DNA from: GWC2-40-17 sp035400705 | GTDB taxonomy: Bacteria > Patescibacteriota > Patescibacteriia > Magasanikbacterales > UBA10003 | Length of the DNA stretch: 14,688 nucleotides | Assembly: GCA_035400705.1 (NCBI GenBank) | Contig: DAOMZV010000021.1 | Location: 1-14,688, forward strand | Direction: 5' to 3' | Shown: piece after piece, positions 6,783 to 12,441 of the stretch | Numbering within the stretch: the first letter of the stretch is position 1 | Layout of the letters: every line of letters begins with the position of its first letter | Translations under genes and position numbers: made by a program | The notes under the pieces: model-generated | What the model was told of the DNA's origin: nothing | Database searches by the model: none | What the model saw: the letters and a program-made list of their open reading frames with translations, nothing else

Positions 6783-9581
6783 TTATTTTAATTCTCCCCA
6801 ATTTTGGCCGCTGGCCGCTTCCACAATTATCGGTACCGATAAGGGCAGAGCTTCGGCCATTAGTTTTTTGAGCGGTTCAATATATTTTTCCAGCTTATCG
6901 CTTTTAATTTCAAAAATCAATTCATCATGAACTTGGAGTAAAAGGCGAATATCATTTTTTTTGTCCTGGATATAATCGTCAATATTAAGCATAGCTTTTT
7001 TAATCATATCGGCGGCTGTCCCTTGGATCGGCATATTGATGGCCATGCGTTCGGCGGCGTGGCGCACCTGGATAAAATCTGCGTTTAAGTCGGGAAGAGG
7101 GCGGCGACGTCCAAAAAGAGTTTCCGCGTAGCCTTTGTTTCTGGCATCGGCAATGAATTTATCCATCATTTTTTTTATACCCGGATAAACCTCAAAATAG
7201 CGGTCGATAAAATCCTTAGCTTGGCTATAGCTGATGCCCGCGCCCTGACTTAAGCCATGGGGGCCTTGGCCGTAGAGGATGCCAAAATTAATAGCTTTAG
7301 CGGCACGACGCATTTCTTTGGTTACCTCTTGCCAGGCGACGCCGTTGATAGCGGCAGCGGTAGCGGTATGGATGTCTTCATTTTTTTGGAAGGCAGTTAT
7401 CATCTTTTTATCTTGGGAAAGATGGGTGGCAAGGCGAAGTTCGATTTGTGAATAATCAAGGCTAAGCAGAGAATAACCTTCAGCCGCCACGAAAGCGGCT
7501 CTGATTTCCCGGCCCTCTTCGGTGCGGGTGGGGATATTTTGTAAATTGGGTTCAGTAGAAGAGAGGCGGCCGGTGGCAGTAACACTTTGGTTATAGCTGG
7601 TATGGACTCGTCCGTCTTTAGGATTGATCATTTTTGGCAAAGCTAAAACATAGGTGTTTTGTAGTTTGCTTAATTCGCGATATTCTTGGATTAAAGCGAT
7701 AATCTCATGTTGGTCGCGTAATTTTTCTAATTCTTCGTCAGCGGTAGAAATACCAGTCTTAGTTTTTTTCAAACCATGCGTATCCAGTTGTAAGTTTTCA
7801 AACAAAATATGTTGCAGCTGTTTGGTGGAGTTGAGATTAAATTCTTCCTTGCCTAAACTATAAGCTTCTTTAGTAAGATTGTTTAGGCGTTTTTCTAATT
7901 TTTTTGCCAATTGCGCCAAAGGTTTAGGGTTTAGTTTAATACCATTTTCTTCCATCTCTCCTAAGACGGTAATCAGGGGTAATTCTAAATTGATAAATAG
8001 TTTATCTAATTTCTCTTTTTTTAATTTTTTACTAAGGATTGCTTGTAATTGCCAGGCACAGTCGGCGTCTTCGCCGGCGTACTGCGCCATTTTTTCTGCA
8101 GGAACCTGAGAGAAGGAAAGAGCCTCCTGACCCTTGCCGATTAATTCTTCGGTGCTGATTTTTTCCCAAGCCAGTTCGCGGAAAGAAACCCCATCCAGTC
8201 CGTGCTGGCGATTATCGGGATTAAGCAGATATGAGGCGAGCAGGCTATCAAAGGCGATTCCTTTTAGTAGTATGCCTTGATTTTTTAAAACGCGCCAATC
8301 GAATTTCAGGTTATGTCCGTATTTTTTTATTTTTTCATCCTCTAAGACTATTTGCAATTTTTTTAGCCAGTCATACCCCGCCCCCGCTTTCTTGTAATTG
8401 AATAAGTCGGTTTTAGTTGTAGTTTTGGCGTCGAGATGAAGATAATAGGCTTCGTTAGCTTGCCAAGAAAAAGATAGGCCCAGAAGCTGGGCATTAAGCG
8501 GATCCAGTCCCTCAGTTTCGGTGTCGATAGCCACAGCGTTTTGCTGTTTTAGTTTCTTGAAGAAAATATTGAAGCTTTGATCATCGGCAATTAGTTGATA
8601 TTTCTTTTCAGCTTGATTGCGCGCAAATTTATCTTGATATTCTACCTTTGGCGTCTTTTCCTTTTTTAATTGTTCGGCTTGACCGAGATTTTTTATCTGT
8701 TTTAATTTACCGAGAAGGGAACGGAACTCCAGTTTTTGAAAAACAGCTTCCGCTCGACTTTCATCAAAAGAATCTAGTTTAAACTCATCCCATTTGATTT
8801 TAATCGGCACTTCACGGTTGATTGTAGCCAGGCGTTGACTAAGATAGGCCTTATCTTTATTTTGTAGTAATAATTCCCTGGTTCGTGATTTTATTTTCCC
8901 ATTATTTTGCGCTACCGCTTTATAGACGCCGTCGAGGGTGTCAAAGGCTTGCAATAATTCGGTCGCGCCTTTTTCGCCGATGCCTTTGACGCCGGGAATA
9001 TTGTCGCTGGCATCGCCGCGCAAAGCTTTGTAATCAACTATCTGGTCGGGTCTGAGACCATAACGATCTTTTACTTCTTGAGCGCCATAGAGAAGGCTGT
9101 CGCTGAAGCCGCGGCTCATGGTATAGACGCTGGTTCGGTCGCTGATGAGCTGGAGGGTATCCATATCGCCGGTGATAATAATGTTTTGCCAATTCGTTTC
9201 TTTTTCTGATTCTTTAGTAATCGTGCCAATAAGGTCATCGGCCTCAAAGCCGTCTTTTTCAAAGATAGGAATATCGAGCGCGATGGCTACTTCTTTGACT
9301 AAAGGGATTTGTTTATAAAGCTCATCCGGCGCTTTTATGCGAGTAGCTTTATATTCAGTATAGTCTTCATGTCTGAAAGTGGGGGCGGGGCGGTCGAGGG
9401 TAAGAACGACATATTCTGGTTTTAATTCTAAGAAAGCCTTCAAGATAAAGTTGGTAAAACCATAGACAGCATTAACTAGAAGTCCGTCTTTAGTGGTTAA
9501 AGTCGGGGGGATGGCATGAAAACTGCGGTGAATTAGGGCATTACCATCGATAATGATGAATTTGGGAAGATTTTTTTGCAT
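6783..9581 (-). CDS. polA: DNA polymerase I with 5' nuclease and proofreading domains
   Basis: A 932-aa full-length DNA polymerase I for repair and Okazaki fragment maturation. The 5' nuclease (about 1-295) has EADDLIGT, TGDMDTLQL and the helix-hairpin-helix LRGDASDNIPGVKGIG. The 3'-5' exonuclease (about 330-520) keeps all acidic residues: Asp353 and Glu355 (DTETEG), Asn424 and Asp428 (HNLKFDW), Tyr501 and Asp505 (YAGEDAD). The polymerase domain has motif A (Asp709, DYSQIELR), motif B (Lys762, Phe766) and motif C (His885-Asp886-Glu887). All three activities should therefore work, whereas many PolA proteins have lost proofreading. It is the first gene of the operon, and its start lies almost at the predicted transcription start. 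Confidence 0.97.
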   Translation of the reverse strand: MQKNLPKFIIIDGNALIHRSFHAIPPTLTTKDGLLVNAVYGFTNFILKAFLELKPEYVVLTLDRPAPTFRHEDYTEYKATRIKAPDELYKQIPLVKEVAIALDIPIFEKDGFEADDLIGTITKESEKETNWQNIIITGDMDTLQLISDRTSVYTMSRGFSDSLLYGAQEVKDRYGLRPDQIVDYKALRGDASDNIPGVKGIGEKGATELLQAFDTLDGVYKAVAQNNGKIKSRTRELLLQNKDKAYLSQRLATINREVPIKIKWDEFKLDSFDESRAEAVFQKLEFRSLLGKLKQIKNLGQAEQLKKEKTPKVEYQDKFARNQAEKKYQLIADDQSFNIFFKKLKQQNAVAIDTETEGLDPLNAQLLGLSFSWQANEAYYLHLDAKTTTKTDLFNYKKAGAGYDWLKKLQIVLEDEKIKKYGHNLKFDWRVLKNQGILLKGIAFDSLLASYLLNPDNRQHGLDGVSFRELAWEKISTEELIGKGQEALSFSQVPAEKMAQYAGEDADCAWQLQAILSKKLKKEKLDKLFINLELPLITVLGEMEENGIKLNPKPLAQLAKKLEKRLNNLTKEAYSLGKEEFNLNSTKQLQHILFENLQLDTHGLKKTKTGISTADEELEKLRDQHEIIALIQEYRELSKLQNTYVLALPKMINPKDGRVHTSYNQSVTATGRLSSTEPNLQNIPTRTEEGREIRAAFVAAEGYSLLSLDYSQIELRLATHLSQDKKMITAFQKNEDIHTATAAAINGVAWQEVTKEMRRAAKAINFGILYGQGPHGLSQGAGISYSQAKDFIDRYFEVYPGIKKMMDKFIADARNKGYAETLFGRRRPLPDLNADFIQVRHAAERMAINMPIQGTAADMIKKAMLNIDDYIQDKKNDIRLLLQVHDELIFEIKSDKLEKYIEPLKKLMAEALPLSVPIIVEAASGQNWGELK

Positions 9582-9587
9582 AACTAT

Positions 9588-9617
9588 ATTTTAGCACGGG
9601 CGGTAGTGGATAAGCAA
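9588..9617 (-). promoter_or_regulatory. promoter of polA-murD-murI-holA, probably leaderless
   Basis: On the minus strand the extended -10 TGCTAAAAT (9596-9588) ends six bases before the polA ATG at 9581. A weak -35, TTGCTT (9617-9612), lies 18 nt upstream. The expected transcription start falls on or next to the A of the ATG, so the message would have little or no leader. No Shine-Dalgarno is seen. Confidence 0.65.
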
Positions 9618-9632
9618 AGGTGTAAGAGAAAT

Positions 9633-9658
9633 AAAAAAGCGCTCCTTTGCGGGGGCGC
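9633..9658 (-). terminator. terminator of the 56-codon gene
   Basis: On the minus strand GCGCCCC pairs with GGAGCGC (one C-A mismatch) around a CGCAAA loop and is followed at once by six T. It separates the small gene upstream from the polA promoter. Confidence 0.75.
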
Positions 9659-9679
9659 AGATTAGAGGTTAATGTTTTT

Positions 9680-9850
9680 TTATTTTCCACCAGGCAGATT
9701 GCGGCGGTGGCGTCCGCATTGTTTCCTTTTTGAGCCTTTTAATGTTTTTTGTTTATTATTTTGTTGACGTAAAAATTCTTTACCAACATAAAGCTCAGGC
9801 ACTTCCGGGGTATTTCCTGTTACTCTCGGTATTCCAATTTTCGTTTTCAT
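9680..9850 (-). CDS. small basic protein, 56 aa, function unknown
   Basis: A short minus-strand frame, ATG at 9850 and TAA at 9680. It begins MKTKIGIPRVTGNTPEVPE, continues with ELYVGKEFLRQQNNKQ and ends in a basic tail with KRKQCGRHRRNLPGGK. The second half is rich in Lys and Arg, so RNA or DNA binding is possible. There is one cysteine, no signal peptide and no membrane segment. Evidence that it is real: a TATAAT box at 9874-9869, 18 nt before the ATG; a strong terminator 22 nt after the stop; and protein-like composition in an otherwise empty 500-nt gap. I do not recognise the family. A chance frame remains possible. Confidence 0.55.
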   Translation of the reverse strand: MKTKIGIPRVTGNTPEVPELYVGKEFLRQQNNKQKTLKGSKRKQCGRHRRNLPGGK

Positions 9851-9868
9851 GTTTGATCTTTTATTCGT

Positions 9869-9874
9869 ATTATA
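9869..9874 (-). promoter_or_regulatory. candidate -10 box for the 56-codon gene
   Basis: A perfect TATAAT on the minus strand, 18 nt upstream of the ATG at 9850. No convincing -35 lies at the right distance. Expected leader is about 12 nt, without a Shine-Dalgarno. Confidence 0.4.
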
Positions 9875-9918
9875 TTAATATAAATAGAGATTAAGTAAGT
9901 CCTTGGGATTTTTATTAT

Positions 9919-9964
9919 AGTCTGTTAAAATATTGATATACAGTCTGTTGGAATATTAATATAA
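9919..9964. repeat. imperfect tandem repeat, two 23-bp units
   Basis: Units 9919-9941 and 9942-9964 both begin AGTCTGTT and match at 19 of 23 positions. They share the core AATATT-ATATA, with differences at unit positions 9, 10, 17 and 23. They lie in the gap between the 56-codon gene and the divergent cation antiporter. The second unit contains a plus-strand TATAAT at 9960-9965. A tandem operator is possible. The rest of 9966-10083 shows no clear gene; a weak TTGATA (10051-10056) and TAATAA (10073-10078) might be the antiporter promoter. Confidence 0.6.
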
Positions 9965-10083
9965 TGAAATTAATACTTTGCCGGGATTTACTGATATTTC
10001 CATATATCCGCAATTAATGATAGCGTCGGGCTATAGCTATTCTTTGCTGATTGATAAATTAATTTAGCCGTTTAATAAATTTT

Positions 10084-11079
10084 ATGATGTTTAGTTTTTC
10101 TCTTATTTTTTTGGCCGTTGTTTTTTTTCTGATTCTTGGTAAGGGGGCTGATTTATTAGTGGGTAATTTAAGGGCGGTGGCCGATAGGACTAGAATTCAT
10201 CCGGTGTTATTGGGGACGATTTTAGGTTTTTTAACCACTATTCCTGAATTTATGGTTGGTCTTAACGCCATTCGTCAAGGAGTGCCGGCCGTATTTTTAG
10301 GTAATATTTGGGGCGGCATAATTGTAATTTTTGGTTTGATTTTGGGCGTGTCAATTGTTTTGCAAAGAGAAATTAAGACCGATGGCCGGATATTGGTGAT
10401 TTTGCCCAGTTTTATATTTATCATATTCTCTCTCTTTTTGGGATTGAAAGGCAGTTTCCATTATTATGATGGCTTATTGCTAGTAGTTTTTTATCTCATC
10501 TTAATTTATCTTGATTATCTATCGGGCAGTCATTATCAGGCTGATGGCGAAATTATTAAACAAGCTGTATCGGAGCAACAACATCATCATCATGCTTGGC
10601 AGAGATTTAAAGAAAAATTTTTGTTTTGGCGTCGGGAATTGCGCCGGGAAATTTTGTGGGCGCTTATCGGTCTATTTTTGGTGTCACTTTCTTCATATGT
10701 CATTATGGAAATCGTTGGAATCGCGCTTGGTATTTTCCCTGTTGCCCCCTTTTTGGTTGGTCTGCTGGTTTTTGCCATCGGTACTAATTTGCCAGAGATA
10801 ACGGTGATGTTGCGCTCTTTAAAAACTAAGAGCGGCGATTTGTCTTTCGGTCATTTAGTGGGTTCCGCTGCAAGCAATATTTTGATTTTAAGTTTAATTA
10901 CCTTTATTGCCCCCATTCCCTTATCTTTATCGTGGCGCTATTATGTTTTAATACTTTTTGTTGTTATTATTTTATCGGTGGTCAGTATTTTTTATGTTAC
11001 AACTAGGAAATTCCAACGTTGGGAGGGGGTAATATTAATCTGTTTGTATTTAAGTTTTATTTTGTTTGAATTTTTATAA
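10084..11079 (+). CDS. sodium/calcium exchanger family (CaCA) membrane antiporter
   Basis: A 331-aa inner-membrane protein with about ten hydrophobic segments in two halves, the CaCA (YrbG/NCX-like) layout. The alpha-2 repeat is textbook: GTNLPE at 233-238, then GHLVGSAASN at 256-265. The alpha-1 repeat keeps TTIPE (51-55) and GN (73-74) but reads GNIWGGIIV where the family normally has GNxxGSN, so some ion-coordinating residues differ. Between the halves is a charged loop with four consecutive His (167-170), a possible metal-sensing or binding patch. Two ATG codons stand in tandem; I chose the first. The exchanged ion (calcium, sodium or other) cannot be read from the sequence. It stands alone, followed by a strong terminator. 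Confidence 0.87.
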   Translation: MMFSFSLIFLAVVFFLILGKGADLLVGNLRAVADRTRIHPVLLGTILGFLTTIPEFMVGLNAIRQGVPAVFLGNIWGGIIVIFGLILGVSIVLQREIKTDGRILVILPSFIFIIFSLFLGLKGSFHYYDGLLLVVFYLILIYLDYLSGSHYQADGEIIKQAVSEQQHHHHAWQRFKEKFLFWRRELRREILWALIGLFLVSLSSYVIMEIVGIALGIFPVAPFLVGLLVFAIGTNLPEITVMLRSLKTKSGDLSFGHLVGSAASNILILSLITFIAPIPLSLSWRYYVLILFVVIILSVVSIFYVTTRKFQRWEGVILICLYLSFILFEFL

Positions 11080-11097
11080 TTATTTTTGCTTATAAAT

Positions 11098-11132
11098 AAA
11101 AAACTCCGTAATTGAACTGTACGGAGTTTTTT
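11098..11132. terminator. terminator after the cation antiporter, usable on both strands
   Basis: AAAAAACTCCGTA (11098-11110) pairs perfectly with TACGGAGTTTTTT (11120-11132) around a 9-nt loop. The A and T tracts on the two sides make it work in either direction. It lies 19 nt after the antiporter stop. Confidence 0.88.
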
Positions 11133-11136
11133 AAAA

Positions 11137-11214
11137 GGGCGGGGATGAATGCTCCCGAAAGGAAACCCCGTATGAAAAAAGCTATCCGATTAGGATAGCT
11201 TTTTGAGTGCGGGG
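11137..11214 (+). other. nested hairpins with mutually exclusive pairings, possible structured RNA
   Basis: GGGG at 11141-11144 can pair with CCCC at 11166-11169, enclosing TCC-CGAAA-GGA. Alternatively CCCCG at 11166-11170 can pair with CGGGG at 11210-11214, extended by T-G and A-T pairs, enclosing the terminator hairpin at 11175-11204. The two states share the CCCC. A purine-rich AGGAGG follows at 11215-11220. This is the form of an attenuator or riboswitch platform, but it matches no class I know. The fold is read by eye and its role is inference. Confidence 0.4.
11175..11204. terminator. strong bidirectional terminator-like hairpin
   Basis: A-rich GCTATCC (to 11187) pairs perfectly with GGATAGC (11193-11199) around GATTA, with A6 before and T5 after. 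It is the second such hairpin within 80 nt of the antiporter. Confidence 0.7.
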
Positions 11215-11226
11215 AGGAGGCCATTA

Positions 11227-11316
11227 TTGGTGGTTAAAAAACGGATTTTTAACTCTTTAGATGAAATTATTGAGAATATAAAGAACTGGGTAGAATTTGT
11301 GGAAAATTATAGTTGA
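11227..11316 (+). pseudogene. possible C-terminal remnant of a transposase
   Basis: A 29-codon stretch ending at TGA 11314-11316 contains KKRIFNSLDEIIENIKNWVE, then FVENYS. The pattern of a basic residue, phenylalanine, SLDE, then an amphipathic helix and an FVEN-like end recalls the tail of IS630-type transposases. No catalytic domain or terminal repeats are present. AGGAGG (11215-11220) lies at Shine-Dalgarno distance from the TTG at 11227 or GTG at 11230, so a tiny expressed frame is the alternative. From 11317 to 11387 I see nothing. Confidence 0.3.
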
Positions 11317-11387
11317 GTTATTGTTATAAAAAAATATAAAAACACGTGGAGATACAAAAGTAATAAAAAATCCAATAAAAAATATAC

Positions 11388-11416
11388 TTGACATTATTAT
11401 AAAAATGGTATATAAT
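11388..11416 (+). promoter_or_regulatory. consensus sigma-70-type promoter
   Basis: TTGACA (11388-11393) and TATAAT (11411-11416) are perfect matches with a 17-nt spacer. Predicted start is near 11423, giving a leader of about 31 nt before the ATG at 11454. The leader is purine-rich but has no well-placed Shine-Dalgarno. It is the strongest promoter in the window. Confidence 0.88.
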
Positions 11417-11453
11417 CTATTATAGAAAGAGAAAAGTAATAAATATCAAACAT

Positions 11454-11831
11454 ATGGAATACAATTTTAAAAAGTTTGAGGGGCGTAATGTTAGGAATGA
11501 AAATAGAATAACCATTACAAAATCTAACAGCATTGGATTCCCGAAGAAGTTTTATAATAATAACAGGATTAAGGATTATAAGTATGTAGTATTTTTTTAT
11601 GATGAAGCTAACAAAGCGGTTGCCATTCATTTTACAAACGATGAGGCAGAAAAAAATAAATTTACTATTTTGCATAGCAAGGATGGATATGGCGGGAGTG
11701 TTATTGCAAGAAGTTTTTTTAACACAAGCAATATAAAACCGGAGATTCATCATGGTCGTTATGAGTGGAAGAAAATCAATGAAGATGGTGTTGGTGAGCT
11801 TTTTGTTTTTGAGTTAGACAAAAATAAATAA
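11454..11831 (+). CDS. 125-aa protein of unknown function
   Basis: A soluble protein without signal peptide or membrane segment, rich in Asn, Lys and aromatic residues. Its central part, ITITKSNSIGFPKKFY then YKYVVFFYD, KAVAIHFTNDEAE and GYGGSVIARSFF, alternates strands and turns. It has a conserved look, and I believe similar uncharacterised proteins occur in other Patescibacteria, though I cannot name a family. The opening ITITKSNSIGFP faintly recalls the swapped-hairpin AbrB type, which is a guess. It is a single-gene unit with a perfect consensus promoter and its own terminator, as expected for a strongly expressed small gene. It lies between the transposase-like scrap and the GIY-YIG and restriction-modification genes, so a role linked to defence or a mobile element is possible but unproven. 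Confidence 0.75.
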   Translation: MEYNFKKFEGRNVRNENRITITKSNSIGFPKKFYNNNRIKDYKYVVFFYDEANKAVAIHFTNDEAEKNKFTILHSKDGYGGSVIARSFFNTSNIKPEIHHGRYEWKKINEDGVGELFVFELDKNK

Positions 11832-11838
11832 ACAAAAA

Positions 11839-11857
11839 ATCGGGATCGAATCCCGAT
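11839..11857 (+). terminator. terminator of the 125-aa gene
   Basis: ATCGGGAT pairs with ATCCCGAT around a CGA loop, 7 nt after the stop. It is flanked by A6 upstream and a short ATTTT downstream. The T tract is weak, so termination may be partial. Confidence 0.6.
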
Positions 11858-11871
11858 ATTTTGATATAACA

Positions 11872-11931
11872 TTTTATAAGGATGATAGCCCTCCCATGGA
11901 ATGGGTAAAGGTCGAAATCATTTTTATAAAA
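11872..11931 (+). other. 15-bp RNA stem with internal hairpin, possible small RNA or leader
   Basis: TTTTATAAGGATGAT (11872-11886) pairs along its full length with 11917-11931 if two G-U pairs are allowed. The G-U pairs suggest that RNA, read on the plus strand, is the form that matters. The 30-nt apex holds a second perfect hairpin, CCCAT-GGA-ATGGG (11893-11905). There is no coding potential. It lies just after a leaky-looking terminator and before the next hairpin. I do not recognise a class. Confidence 0.5.
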
Positions 11932-11953
11932 CGCTAAGAAATTAAGATTAACA

Positions 11954-12014
11954 GCCAATAGGCTATCTATATTGTATCAGAATAACTGAAAAAAGCAATA
12001 TTTAGCCTATTGGC
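11954..12014. repeat. 12-bp inverted repeat directly before the GIY-YIG gene
   Basis: GCCAATAGGCTA (11954-11965) and its perfect complement (12003-12014) enclose a second pair, ATATTG (11969-11974) with CAATAT (11996-12001). This makes a long two-part hairpin that ends 11 nt before the ATG at 12026. As RNA it would sit in the leader next to the start codon; as DNA it could be an operator or the scar or recognition site of an element. No good promoter is visible between it and the previous gene. Confidence 0.65.
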
Positions 12015-12025
12015 CCCTAAAATTC

Positions 12026-12325
12026 ATGGCAGATTCTAAAACTATAGTGGCGGATATTATTCAGTATATTAAAAATTGGGGTGGTATATTTTCTGGGTGG
12101 TATGTCGGAATTGCTTCCGATCCAAACCAAAGATTATTTACCCATCACAATGTTAATAAGAATTCCGATCATTGGGTTTATAGTGAGTCTCAAAATTCAG
12201 ATACGGCAAGGGCTATAGAAAAATATATTATTGAGACTTATAAAACTAAAGGTGATACCGGAGGAGGAGACAATACAACTAAGTATGTCTATGCCTACAA
12301 GATTACCTCTAGTACTAGAGAATAA
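12026..12325 (+). CDS. small GIY-YIG-like protein, 99 aa
   Basis: A single-domain protein. The segment SGWYVGIASDPNQRLFTHH fits the YIG half of the GIY-YIG nuclease core, with Tyr26-Val27-Gly28, Arg36 and a later glutamate (Glu65 in ARAIEKYI) at the places of the catalytic residues. The C-terminal end has GDTGGGDNTTKYVYAYKI. The GIY half is not clear: GIF at 20-22 is too close to YVG for the normal spacing, so this is a divergent member or a short variant. If active it would cut DNA. It lies behind a long hairpin, ends in a strong terminator, and is thus a separate unit from the methyltransferase downstream. It could be a solo endonuclease of a small mobile element or a defence accessory. Confidence 0.6.
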   Translation: MADSKTIVADIIQYIKNWGGIFSGWYVGIASDPNQRLFTHHNVNKNSDHWVYSESQNSDTARAIEKYIIETYKTKGDTGGGDNTTKYVYAYKITSSTRE

Positions 12326-12332
12326 CTAGTAC

Positions 12333-12365
12333 AAAAAAGAATGGGGTCGCTCCCCGTTCTTTTTT
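12333..12365. terminator. terminator of the GIY-YIG gene, bidirectional
   Basis: AAAAAAGAATGGGG (12333-12346) pairs with CCCCGTTCTTTTTT (12352-12365) with a single T-G wobble, around a TCGCT loop. It begins 8 nt after the stop codon. Confidence 0.9.
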
Positions 12366-12424
12366 AATTGGCATTTTTTAGCTTATTTACTTAAAAAAGT
12401 AAAATTTCGGAAGTTAAAAATTTA

Positions 12425-12433
12425 TGCTATAAT
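12425..12433 (+). promoter_or_regulatory. extended -10 promoter of the restriction-modification pair
   Basis: TGCTATAAT ends 8 nt before the methyltransferase ATG at 12442, with no clear -35. The message would start within one or two bases of the ATG, so translation is probably leaderless. This matches the arrangement at polA. Confidence 0.65.
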
Positions 12434-12441
12434 TCTTTTGT

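Noticed and set aside
9919..9964. CRISPR array
   Set aside because: Only two adjoining units, no spacer between them, and no cas genes; no other repeat-spacer pattern is present anywhere in the window.
11137..11214. Fluoride, c-di-GMP, ZTP, Mn2+ or preQ1 riboswitch, or a hammerhead ribozyme
   Set aside because: I compared the visible conserved blocks by memory; none fits. The structure is kept only as an unnamed candidate.
11397..11753. Minus-strand 118-codon frame
   Set aside because: Antisense to the 125-aa gene, which has a consensus promoter and terminator in the right orientation.
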